From Granulicella sp. L60 (GTDB lineage: Bacteria > Acidobacteriota > Terriglobia > Terriglobales > Acidobacteriaceae), in contig NZ_LMUR01000018.1 of NCBI RefSeq assembly GCF_009765825.1, positions 258,631 through 322,630 on the forward strand: 64,000 nt of DNA, in the 5' to 3' direction. Numbering within the stretch: position 1 is the stretch's first letter; each line of letters begins with the position of its first letter. The position numbers and the translations under genes were made by a program. Positions 32,211 through 40,831 of this stretch are shown one piece after another. Below the pieces are notes generated by a model. That model had not been told where the DNA came from, did no database searches, and saw only the letters and a list, made by a program, of their open reading frames with translations.

Positions 32211-33071
32211 GTGGTTTACATGATAGTTCGGAAGGTTGCGCAGAGATCTATTTTGGGTGCAGTGGTTATAGCATTATTGACGGCTAGTTATTGCTCCTTC
32301 GGGCAAAGCCATTCGGAAACAGATGGAGATGCGTTCAATTCAAGCAGCAGAGCATCCGCAAGTACTTCGGTAGTTTCGACCGCTGTCGCTCCTGAAACCA
32401 CTGGTGTTCGTCCCTTTTCGTCCGTTGGAGTGGATGCGCACATCAGCATCGGAGGGATTGGCTTCGACATCGCCACACCTCTCTCCAGAAGATTCAATCT
32501 GAGAAGTGGTTCGGATTTTTTCTCCTACGGGACCTCGTTCCAGGAACAAGGTGCAGACGTTACCGCGAATCTTCGCCTCCGTTCAGGTCATGCATCTTTG
32601 GATTGGTTTCCTTTCGGGGGGCGGTTCCGGCTGAGCCCACTGCTTGTGTACGGCAACAACAATCGAGTTGTGGCGACAGCTCTGGTGCCTTCAGGCAGCA
32701 CAATCACCTTGAACGGGCAGGATTACGTCAGTAGCTCTACCGATCCACTACACGGAAGCGGATCGGTGGATTTTCGCAAAGTTTCGCCTGGGTTTTCTTT
32801 GGGCTTTGGGAACATCATCCCGCGACGGAGGAGCCGCTTCAGCGTTCCGGTTGAAGCCGGATTTTATTATGCGGGCCAACCTGATTTGAAAGTAGCCTTC
32901 GACGGGAGTGCCTGCGACCCCACGGAGCCACAGGCGATCGGATGTGAGTCAGTCGATCAGGACCCCGGATTCCAACAAAATTTGAAAGCCTTCGTATCGC
33001 GCAATAACCATAACCTCAGTTACGCCTCCTTCTTTCCGATCTTCTCCATCGGCTTCGGCTACAAGTTCTGA
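32211..33071 (+). CDS. Outer-membrane beta-barrel-like protein
   Basis: About 286 residues from GTG 32211, or 283 from ATG 32220. A signal peptide with hydrophobic SILGAVVIALLTASYCS is followed by a Ser/Thr-rich stretch and alternating beta-strand patterns (VGVDAHISIGGIGFDIATPL; FRLSPLLVYGNNNRVVATAL; FSVPVEAGFYYAGQPDLKVA), and the last residue is an aromatic Phe (SIGFGYKF), the signature recognised by the Bam machinery. Two cysteines (CDPTEPQAIGC) could form a loop disulfide. Likely an acidobacterial surface barrel of unknown role. Confidence 0.7.
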   Translation: MVYMIVRKVAQRSILGAVVIALLTASYCSFGQSHSETDGDAFNSSSRASASTSVVSTAVAPETTGVRPFSSVGVDAHISIGGIGFDIATPLSRRFNLRSGSDFFSYGTSFQEQGADVTANLRLRSGHASLDWFPFGGRFRLSPLLVYGNNNRVVATALVPSGSTITLNGQDYVSSSTDPLHGSGSVDFRKVSPGFSLGFGNIIPRRRSRFSVPVEAGFYYAGQPDLKVAFDGSACDPTEPQAIGCESVDQDPGFQQNLKAFVSRNNHNLSYASFFPIFSIGFGYKF

Positions 33072-33490
33072 ATTGTGATTCAGGGTCACCCGTTTTTCGA
33101 GACACCGGTCATCGCGGTCGATGATCGGTTGGTATGGAGCACCGCACAGAGTGAGTCGCGATTGATGCGGAGAGACATAACATCTGTCGAGGTCAACATA
33201 GAGGATTCAGCTTCTGAACCCATCCGTCTTCGATGCCTGTTATGTTGCGGCGTGCCTTCTTGTATAGGGCGATAACGATACCGACTCCTCCAGCCAACCC
33301 GAATTATTGAGACCAGCGTGCAGACATTGCCGACCCTGGGGTTGCAGGCCTCCTCGGAGAGCTGGGGCTGGACGGAGTAGATGAGCTGGGGAGCGGATAC
33401 AGTCCGTCGATTCTGGTCGGCGTATCTGTACCACTTCACTACTTCTCTATTGGCGCGGTGACGGCAATCGCTGCTCAGACATTAGACCTG
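33072..33490. other. Gap with no supported gene
   Basis: Convergent intergenic region; short frames here lack starts with ribosome-binding sites and have no domain. Confidence 0.5.
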
Positions 33491-33522
33491 AAAAAAGTGA
33501 GCCAGCCATCTCTGGCTGGCTC
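33491..33522 (-). terminator. Rho-independent terminator of the TonB receptor gene
   Basis: Read on the minus strand, a perfect 10-bp stem GAGCCAGCCA/TGGCTGGCTC with a 4-base loop is followed by ACTTTTTT. It lies 25 bases past the stop at 33547. Confidence 0.9.
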
Positions 33523-33546
33523 GCTGGGTTGTGGCCTGAAGGCGCT

Positions 33547-36500
33547 TTAGAAGAGGATCTTCAGGGAGAGCTGCGTGTTGTACGGCTCGCCCGAGCCGAT
33601 GCCGGGTGCGCCGTACTGGACGCCGATGGTCGAGGTGCTCGCGCCGAACAAGGGGCCGTCGCCGAGGCTCGGACTGTTATTGTTCGGCTGCGCCAGGTTG
33701 ACGCGGTTGAAGACGTTGAACATCTCCACGCGGAACTGTGCAGTCACACGATCCTTGTAGATGGGCGTGTTCTTGACGAGCGACAGATCCACATCCCCGA
33801 AGCCAGGTCCAGTGACCTGGTTGCGGCCCAGATTACCGTAGGAGCCATAGGTCGGCACAGCGAAGCTATTCGGGTTGAGGTACTGGGCAGCGGAGTACCC
33901 CTTCACTGACCGATCGCTGTTGAGGGCCTTGCCCGTGATGTCGGCACGATCTTCGTTCTCGCCCGTGCCGCTGTTGTCCTGGCCGGTGAGTATGTTGACC
34001 GGTTCGCCGTTCTGGAACTTGAGGACGCCGTTGAGCTCCCAGCCGTGTGTCAACACTCTTGGCCCGTGCGCGAGGCTCGGAATGCCGTAGTTGAGATACG
34101 CGGAAAAGTGGTTGCGGATGTCGTTGTTCGCGTTGCCCCAGTCGCCTGCAAGATTGGAGGAGTCCTGGGGGAGGGTGTTGAAGACGCTGGAGTCGTCCAG
34201 GTTGTGGCTCCAGGCGTAGGCAAACTGTCCGGTGAGGCCATGCCACGAAGAGCTACGCAGTGTGATCTGCAGTGCGTTGTAGCTGGACCCGGCGGCGGAG
34301 TTGATCTGGTTGATGATGCCGAAGTTGGGGTACTGGTTGAAGAACGGACGCGAGGCCTGCTGTGCCGAGAACGGGATGCCCTTCGCGGTGACGGTGGCCG
34401 GATTCTGATCCTGACCGAGTGCCGACTGGTTGATGTCCTGGAGGACGAGGTTGTGACGGCTGAGAGTGCCCACGTAGCCGATATTGACCTGCCAGCTGTG
34501 ACCGAGGCTTTGCTCGATGTTCAGACCGAAGAGCTGGGCGTAGGGCGTTTTGAAGTTGCGGCTGACCGAATAGATGGAGACCACGTTGCTGCCCGTGGGC
34601 TGACCCTGGCTGGCGGTGAAGATAGGCGTTGTCTGGTTGTACGCCCACACGGGAGCGGGAGTGGTAGGCGAGTTGAGAACGATGGACTCGTTGGGGGCAC
34701 TGCCGAGCGGGTTGTTGTTGACACCGCCAGCGCCGCCGTTGGGGATGCCGATATTTCCAAAGAAGGCCTGGCCAGCTGGCTGGTCATAGTAGAGACCGTA
34801 GTTGGCGCGGAGGACCGTGCCCGGTTGCGGCTCGTAGGCGAGACCGATGCGCGGCGAGAGGTTGATCTTATTGCTATTGTAGATATAGTCCGGCGTGCCC
34901 GAGCCGCCGCCTGCCAGCACCAGACCGCCGTTGTTGGGGTCAAAGACGGAGAGGTTCGGGTCGTTGGTGTAGAAGGGCTGCTGGTAGTCATAACGCAGGC
35001 CGATGTTGATGTTGAGTTTTGGAGTGATCTGCCAGGAGTCCTGCGCAAAAGCTGTGCCTGTGTGGGTGTAGATGAAGCGCTCCTGGGTGCCGAGCGTGAT
35101 GGTGGACTGATACGAGTAGCCAGCAAGAAAGTCGGCGAGGTTCAAGACGTTGGAGTCGGCGACGGAGGTATCGTTTGCCCATGGTCCGAGCACACCGCCA
35201 GTGCCGAAGTTGAAGGCGCCGCGACCGCCCCAGTTGTAGTAGAGGTCGATGTAGGCACGGCGATACTCCAGACCGAAGCGCAGCTGGTGTTTGCCGATTG
35301 TCCAGGAGACGGTGTCCGAGATATGGCCGGTGATGTCGTTGCGGCCCGAGGTCGGCGTGATGCCGATCGAGTCGAAGCCGTTGATGGCGATCTGCGGAGC
35401 GCCGGCCAGGCTGGCGCCGGTGTTGAGGCCGGCCAGGGCGAGGGGGTCCTGGTTGTGCACCGCATCGGAGAAGCCCTGCGTAAAGTAGCTAACGCCAGCG
35501 GCAAGCTGGTTGCTCAGGTTGGGATGAAGGCTGTAGTTCCAGACCACATCGTAGTTCTGGATATGCGAGGGAACGGTCTGAAAGTACTCCGGCAGATAGC
35601 CGCAGACAAATACGCAGTCAGGAGCTACGGCGTGGCCCTGGCCGAAGTACCAGCGCGCCGAGAGGTGGCTCCGGTCGCTGAAGTTATGGTCGATCTTGGC
35701 GACGATGTTGTGGCTATAGCCGCTCTGCGGCGCGGTGCTGGAGTAGTTGCCCGGCGTGCCTGGAAGGTTGGCGATGACCGAAGGGTCCCACAGCGTGCTG
35801 AGGATACCCTGCGAGACCTGGCTGGGTTGGACGCCGTATTTGGTTAGTTCCGCGAGCGCCAGCTTCTGGTAGGCAGGCGAGGGTTCGGTGACGGTATTCG
35901 CTGCACCGATGACGAACTTCTGCTCCTCGTAGGTGAGGAAGAAGAAGGTATGGTCGCGCCAGATGGGGCCGCCGACCGAGCCGCCATAGTTTTCATTACG
36001 AAGTGGCGACGAGGGCGAACCAGGAGCTGTGAAGGGCGAACGAACAGCGAGTGCCTCGTTACGGTTGTAGTAGTAGGCTGAGCCGTGCAGCGTGTTGGTG
36101 CCGGACTTGGTGGTGATGTTCAGCGTGCCGCCCGGGCTGTGGCCGGACTCGCTGTTGCCATTGGTCTGCAGAGAATACTCGTCGAGTGCATCCACGGGGT
36201 ATACCACGCCGGCGATGCCGCTGATGCCACCCTGGTTGACGGCGTCCACGGCCAGATACAAGTCGTTGTTGTCTGTGCCGTCGATGGTGTAGTTGACCTG
36301 GTTGCTGCGCATGCCGTTCACTGAGCCCGAGTTGTTGTAGCCGGCAAACGAGGCTGAGGTGCCGAGAAGCTGTGTGAAGTCGCGACCGTTGAGCGGCACG
36401 TCCTGCAGCTGCTTATTGCTGAGAACCGTGGTCTGCGTGGTGGACGTGGTATCGAGCGAGAGAGCGTCGGCCGAGACCTCGACCGTGACGGCCTGCTGCA

Positions 36501-36843
36501 CTAGGCCCAGCTTGACGGGAATCGTGTGAACGCTGCCGGCTGAGACTTGCACACCGTTGATGACCTCGGTCTGGAAGCCGCTGGCGGTGACCGTCACCTT
36601 ATACTCGCCGAACGGTAGATCGTTGAAAGAAAATTCGCCGGCACTGGAGGCTGTGGCGTTGTAAGCAGTTGCCGTGGCAACGCTGGTAGCAACGACATGT
36701 GCCTGGGCGATGACCGCTCCCGAAGGGTCAGTGATGGTGCCGTTGATGCCACCACGAAATGTCTGGGAGATCAGTGTGCCGGGCAGAGAGAGCAGCCCGA
36801 TGATGAGTAGAAAAACAGATAGGAATGACCGTTCGCGTTGCAT
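33547..36843 (-). CDS. Oar-type TonB-dependent receptor with carboxypeptidase-regulatory-like domain
   Basis: A 1098-residue outer-membrane protein from ATG 36843, which has GGAGG six bases upstream. After a signal peptide comes the Ig-like regulatory domain (GGINGTITDPSGAVIAQAHV; GEYKVTVTASGFQTEVINGV), then a plug (LQDVPLNGRDFTQLL; NYTIDGTDNNDLY; GGTLNITTKSGTNTLHG) and a large barrel ending in LSLKILF with terminal Phe. Such receptors move large ligands, in acidobacteria probably glycans or peptides, with TonB energy. It is followed by a terminator and preceded by a 610-bp gap with repeated TTGAC elements. It neighbours the GH115 gene, so uptake of xylan-derived oligosaccharides is a reasonable guess. 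Confidence 0.9.
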   Translation of the reverse strand: MQRERSFLSVFLLIIGLLSLPGTLISQTFRGGINGTITDPSGAVIAQAHVVATSVATATAYNATASSAGEFSFNDLPFGEYKVTVTASGFQTEVINGVQVSAGSVHTIPVKLGLVQQAVTVEVSADALSLDTTSTTQTTVLSNKQLQDVPLNGRDFTQLLGTSASFAGYNNSGSVNGMRSNQVNYTIDGTDNNDLYLAVDAVNQGGISGIAGVVYPVDALDEYSLQTNGNSESGHSPGGTLNITTKSGTNTLHGSAYYYNRNEALAVRSPFTAPGSPSSPLRNENYGGSVGGPIWRDHTFFFLTYEEQKFVIGAANTVTEPSPAYQKLALAELTKYGVQPSQVSQGILSTLWDPSVIANLPGTPGNYSSTAPQSGYSHNIVAKIDHNFSDRSHLSARWYFGQGHAVAPDCVFVCGYLPEYFQTVPSHIQNYDVVWNYSLHPNLSNQLAAGVSYFTQGFSDAVHNQDPLALAGLNTGASLAGAPQIAINGFDSIGITPTSGRNDITGHISDTVSWTIGKHQLRFGLEYRRAYIDLYYNWGGRGAFNFGTGGVLGPWANDTSVADSNVLNLADFLAGYSYQSTITLGTQERFIYTHTGTAFAQDSWQITPKLNINIGLRYDYQQPFYTNDPNLSVFDPNNGGLVLAGGGSGTPDYIYNSNKINLSPRIGLAYEPQPGTVLRANYGLYYDQPAGQAFFGNIGIPNGGAGGVNNNPLGSAPNESIVLNSPTTPAPVWAYNQTTPIFTASQGQPTGSNVVSIYSVSRNFKTPYAQLFGLNIEQSLGHSWQVNIGYVGTLSRHNLVLQDINQSALGQDQNPATVTAKGIPFSAQQASRPFFNQYPNFGIINQINSAAGSSYNALQITLRSSSWHGLTGQFAYAWSHNLDDSSVFNTLPQDSSNLAGDWGNANNDIRNHFSAYLNYGIPSLAHGPRVLTHGWELNGVLKFQNGEPVNILTGQDNSGTGENEDRADITGKALNSDRSVKGYSAAQYLNPNSFAVPTYGSYGNLGRNQVTGPGFGDVDLSLVKNTPIYKDRVTAQFRVEMFNVFNRVNLAQPNNNSPSLGDGPLFGASTSTIGVQYGAPGIGSGEPYNTQLSLKILF

Positions 36844-37453
36844 GAAGCCTCCAAAAGAAGTACGTAGCCGATTTAGATTGGCGATTAGTATGAAGGTGCA
36901 ATTGGATGGAATGCGGCTGGAGAACGGGCCCAGGGTACGAGCGCACACCGCAGGTCTGGCGAGCAACACGAATGGAGGAAGTTCAACCTGGAACTACATA
37001 ACAGCTACTGAAAAAAACCGTTGCTATTCCGTCAACATTGCGTTGGGGAATAGACAGCAGCAGACTGCGCTGTATGTTTTACATGTTTTGGGTAGCATTG
37101 GTTTCTCAGCTTATTCTTGCCTGTTTATTCTGTCAACATGAAAACGCCTCTGCCGGTCTTGCAAGAGCGCGAGGACGCTGGCTTCATCCGCTTGGCTGTA
37201 CGTGAATAAACTACCGCTCCTCTGAGTCGAAGAGTTACTCCATTCCTTGAGATCGGGTTTAGGCTGACCTCGCAGTGTGCGGTGAAGCTGGATCGAGTTT
37301 GAAGAATTGGAGCGCGGGAGTTAGCAGGTGCATCGTCTGATCACTTAGCAAGTGTGATCGATTACGGTGCGCGTCTCAACAATTCTTGGCTGACCGTTTG
37401 CGAGTTAGGCGACAGATCATCGGCTATGCGTGCTTAGTACGATGCACCTTTGC
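36844..37453. promoter_or_regulatory. Upstream region of TonB receptor with repeated TTGAC-containing 14-mers
   Basis: TATTCCGTCAACAT (37025-37038) and TATTCTGTCAACAT (37126-37139) differ at one base and lie 101 bp apart. On the minus strand they read ATGTTGAC-R-GAATA, containing -35-like TTGACA/TTGACG. They may be tandem promoters or activator sites. No gene is supported in this gap. Confidence 0.4.
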
Positions 37454-40333
37454 CTAGTCTGCAGACACAGCATGAGCGCTCTCGGGTGGTCCGAGATAAC
37501 TTGGGCGAAGTAGATCGTGACTTAGAACGACTCGCTCGAGAACGATTCCGGGATCGACGACCCAGAGCTTCAGCGTATGGTGTCCGGGCTTGTCTATGTG
37601 TAGCGGGATGGTGACGCGGCGAACGCTATCTTTGACAGACTCCTCCCAATCCTGCTGGCTGTTGTGCTCGAGCGTATCAACGACGGTGCGTGGTCCGTCA
37701 TCCACTGACACCGCAAAGCGGAGCCCGCGTCCGGGGACGAAGTTCATGGTTGGTGACAACGTCGCCTGCAGTTGAAGGTCGCCAGCGTCGTAGAGATACA
37801 TTCGATACTGCAGAGAAGCTCCTGAGTTTTCGCTGCTTGCCGCCGTGACGGGGAGTACTGTCATTGCAGACTTCGTAGCTCCGTATCCGGGCAGCTCCTC
37901 CCAGTGTGCGTGAGTGTCCTCTGTGCGCTTGGTGGTGTCTGCGGCTTCCATGGCAACGTAGCCGTCGCCTTCTACAAACTCGTGACCGGGGGCGTCGAGA
38001 TCGGAAGGAATTCGCAGGGCACGCAGCGAATAGATAATCGGTCGCTCTGTGCCGGAGATCACAGTAACGGAGCCTGCATTTTCGTCGGCGGGAACCTTGC
38101 TCCAATCGACGCTCACAGTAACATCCTGCTGCTTTGTCAGGGTCCCCTGTGTCGTTGACGCGACGATCCAGGGCGCGCTCGTCGTCACGGTATAGGGAAT
38201 GAAGCTGCGACCACGATTAAACAGTGTCAGTGTTCGGACTTGCCGCGCATTTGAATCAAGAGTGCCGAGTGACCAAGCGAAGACTCCCGGCGAACGTCGA
38301 AGAACGGCATCCTGAGCGGTCACTCCGAGCGAACCCGCTTCCGGAACTTGTATCCAACTAACGGCAGGCATGACATTAACTGGTGGGTCGTTCCATGCAA
38401 CGTAGCCCATGTGCGTCTGGTCCATCATGTGATCCCACCGGCCGTTCAAAAGCTTGTGGTTGTATGCGTCGGTTAGCGCCGCGTCTTTGTCGAAGAGTTC
38501 GTGAACTCGCTGGGCCTCATCGTTGGCAGCCGGGTTTCCAGCGTGTGCGTCTGCCGCGTTTCTGCCGGCAGCGATGTACATCTCCGTAAGGTTGGCGCAA
38601 GCGTCCACGGGATATTGCACCAGTTCAAAGTAAGAAGCTCTTTCGTCTTCCGGCAACTTCTGTGAGATAGCGTCAACTCGTTCGGCCAACGATCTCCATT
38701 CGTCTTCTATTCGGGCTGCTTCGTTGTAATTGGCTAAGCTGAACGTTGATGGATCGATCAGCTCCGGCTTTCGGCGGCCGTTGTAGCGCGTGTACTCTTC
38801 CATCGCGGTGGCGATATCGCTTGCGTATTCGGGCCCAAACTCTCGCGTGGCCCAAAGCTGCGTGAACTCGTGCAGATGGTCTTTGTCCCAGCGCTGCGGC
38901 GTGCGTGCGTAGTCGAGGAAGAACTCGATTGGGAATTCCATCGGCTTGCCGTCGCCTACGTTGACGACCCAGATTCGGTTCGCCCCGTACTCCAACGCAA
39001 GATTCATCTGTTCCTGCACTTTCGTTATAGGGCTCGTGTTCAGCCATTTATAAGAACGAGGACCACCAACGTAATCGAAGTGATAGTAGATGCCCGCACC
39101 GCCTGAACGCTTGCGCTCTTCGGGTGTGGGCAGCCTGCGTAGATCGCCCCAGTTGTCATCTGACCACAAGAGTGTCACGTCGTCAGGCACGCGCATACCT
39201 TTCTCGTAGTACCCTTGCACCTCTTTGTAGAGCGCCCACACCTGTGGAACCATGGTGACGTCAGGATTCACGATCTGTTTCAGGATATTGCGCTGGTCTG
39301 CGACGATAGTCTCCAGCAGTTCCGTGTTCGCCGTCGCGGACATCGGGGTATCATTCACCCCGCGCATGCCAAGCGTCACTATCTGCTCATAGTCTTTGTT
39401 CCGTTGCATACCTTTGCGCCAGAAGTCGTCGATCTCCGCCGCATTGGTGGTGTAGTTCCAAGCGCCGTGGTGCCCCCAGGTCCACTCCTTTTCTGCACGC
39501 ATCATCGGTTCTTCGTGCGAAGTGCTCATTACGATTCCGTACTCGTCGGCGAGTTTTGGATTCAATGGATCGTCGAGCGCGAAGGCGTTGTTCCACATCG
39601 CGGGCCATAGAAAGTTCGCTTTCAGACGAAGCAACAGCTCAAAGACGTGTGTGTAGAACTGGCTATTGAACGTTCCGTACTTCTCCTTCACCCAGCCGGA
39701 GAGGGCTGGCGCCTCGTCATTGAAGAAGATGCCGCGATACTTCACCGCAGGCTCGGGCTGCACGTATCGCCCTCGTGCAACATACAAAGCGTCCTGGTGC
39801 TGGACGCGGACATCCGCCCACCAGTACCAGGGCGAGACTCCGATCTGCTCAGAGAGATCGTAGATGCCGTAGATGGTCCCGCGTTTATCGCTGCCCGCGA
39901 TCACGAGTGCGCGGTCCACGCCCTGCATCGGGTGTTCGACGATCGTTGTGACGGCGGACTCCCATTTGCCGGCAACATCGCCTACGTTTAACTTATGCTT
40001 TCGAATGAGCGCATCGATGAGCGGGCTTTTACCGATTGTGCCGATGAGAATGACGTCCCTGCTGCCGGCGGGAAGCTCATGGAGCACAGGTGCAGCATGG
40101 CCTGTAACGCGCAGCACATCTTGTCCGAGGTCGGCGGCTGCGCGCGTAACTCCGGGCCAGTCTGAGTCACTGATCAGTATGGGAGCTGAAGTTCCGCCAG
40201 CCTCAAGCGTGAAGCTGCCCGGCGACGGTGACTTTGAAATGTAATTCGAATCCCCAAGTGCCATTGCCACATTCGGTGCGATGACTGCCGCGAGAGCTAT
40301 GATTGCGATCGAAAGTGGCGAAACAAATTTCAC
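37454..40333 (-). CDS. Glycoside hydrolase family 115 (xylan alpha-1,2-glucuronidase)
   Basis: A 959-residue secreted enzyme; signal peptide 1-25 (ending AMA). GH115 features run through residues about 60-640: APVLHELPAGSRDVILIGTI, RGTIYGIYDLSEQIGVSPWY WWADV, EPAVKYRGIFFNDEAPALSG, FELLLRLKANFLWPAMWNNA F, IVMSTSHEEPMMR, PDDVTLLWSDDNWG. GH115 enzymes remove (4-O-methyl)glucuronic acid from glucuronoxylan. The C-terminal part from about 790 is beta-rich (GH115 C-terminal domain: GDGYVAMEAADTTKRTEDTH). Likely active in the periplasm or outside, together with the flanking TonB receptor and glycosidases. Confidence 0.92.
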   Translation of the reverse strand: MKFVSPLSIAIIALAAVIAPNVAMALGDSNYISKSPSPGSFTLEAGGTSAPILISDSDWPGVTRAAADLGQDVLRVTGHAAPVLHELPAGSRDVILIGTIGKSPLIDALIRKHKLNVGDVAGKWESAVTTIVEHPMQGVDRALVIAGSDKRGTIYGIYDLSEQIGVSPWYWWADVRVQHQDALYVARGRYVQPEPAVKYRGIFFNDEAPALSGWVKEKYGTFNSQFYTHVFELLLRLKANFLWPAMWNNAFALDDPLNPKLADEYGIVMSTSHEEPMMRAEKEWTWGHHGAWNYTTNAAEIDDFWRKGMQRNKDYEQIVTLGMRGVNDTPMSATANTELLETIVADQRNILKQIVNPDVTMVPQVWALYKEVQGYYEKGMRVPDDVTLLWSDDNWGDLRRLPTPEERKRSGGAGIYYHFDYVGGPRSYKWLNTSPITKVQEQMNLALEYGANRIWVVNVGDGKPMEFPIEFFLDYARTPQRWDKDHLHEFTQLWATREFGPEYASDIATAMEEYTRYNGRRKPELIDPSTFSLANYNEAARIEDEWRSLAERVDAISQKLPEDERASYFELVQYPVDACANLTEMYIAAGRNAADAHAGNPAANDEAQRVHELFDKDAALTDAYNHKLLNGRWDHMMDQTHMGYVAWNDPPVNVMPAVSWIQVPEAGSLGVTAQDAVLRRSPGVFAWSLGTLDSNARQVRTLTLFNRGRSFIPYTVTTSAPWIVASTTQGTLTKQQDVTVSVDWSKVPADENAGSVTVISGTERPIIYSLRALRIPSDLDAPGHEFVEGDGYVAMEAADTTKRTEDTHAHWEELPGYGATKSAMTVLPVTAASSENSGASLQYRMYLYDAGDLQLQATLSPTMNFVPGRGLRFAVSVDDGPRTVVDTLEHNSQQDWEESVKDSVRRVTIPLHIDKPGHHTLKLWVVDPGIVLERVVLSHDLLRPSYLGPPESAHAVSAD

Positions 40334-40411
40334 TATGGCTCCTCCGTCGGCTCGAAAAGCCGGGAGTGCCCATTATTCGCCCTGACGATATCGGGGGCAA
40401 CTCGCCTCGCA

Positions 40412-40819
40412 CTAGAGAGAGATAATTTTTGTATAAAGATATGTAGGGAAGGTGGCACCACTCGATCGTGTCATGGGTTTGGTCGCCTTCACATGAATTA
40501 CGCCATCTTGATTTTTAAGTGGGACTATATCAGTAGGAACGGTCCCGGTTCCGATATTAGAAGCATGCTCACCGGTTAGATCGGCTGCGACTCCAAGGCC
40601 GTGAAAGAGAGTTATCGCGAAGTTGCCGCCTCCGCCGTTCAGCCAGAAGCATCCGCAGTCGACAGAAGCGACCTTTGCTCGTTCCGCTACGTACGTAATT
40701 ACTACGTCGACATCGCTGGTATAGGTCGATGCGGGTTTTTGCTGGGCCAGTGCCAGCAGGTCCGTTGAAAGTGCTGCGCCAAGTAGAAGCAGCACACCGT
40801 TGCGAATTATTGCTGACAT
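40412..40819 (-). CDS. Outer-membrane barrel-like protein, apparently C-terminally truncated
   Basis: A 135-residue protein with a signal peptide (residues 1-25). The mature N-terminus (SDVDVVITYVAERAKVASVD CGCFWLNGGG) and ITLFHGLGVAADLTGEHASN match the start of acidobacterial porin-like barrels that are normally above 200 residues. From about residue 95 the sequence (PTDIVPLKNQDGVIHVKATK) departs from that pattern and no terminal aromatic strand is present. It is probably a truncated copy. Just 12 bp separate it from the upstream NHL/Ig gene, so it is co-transcribed. Confidence 0.5.
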   Translation of the reverse strand: MSAIIRNGVLLLLGAALSTDLLALAQQKPASTYTSDVDVVITYVAERAKVASVDCGCFWLNGGGGNFAITLFHGLGVAADLTGEHASNIGTGTVPTDIVPLKNQDGVIHVKATKPMTRSSGATFPTYLYTKIISL

Positions 40820-40831
40820 TCTTTTGTGCCT

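Noticed and set aside
34045..35847. 600-codon plus-strand frame
   Set aside because: Antisense shadow of the TonB receptor gene on the minus strand; composition follows the third-codon GC bias of the real gene.
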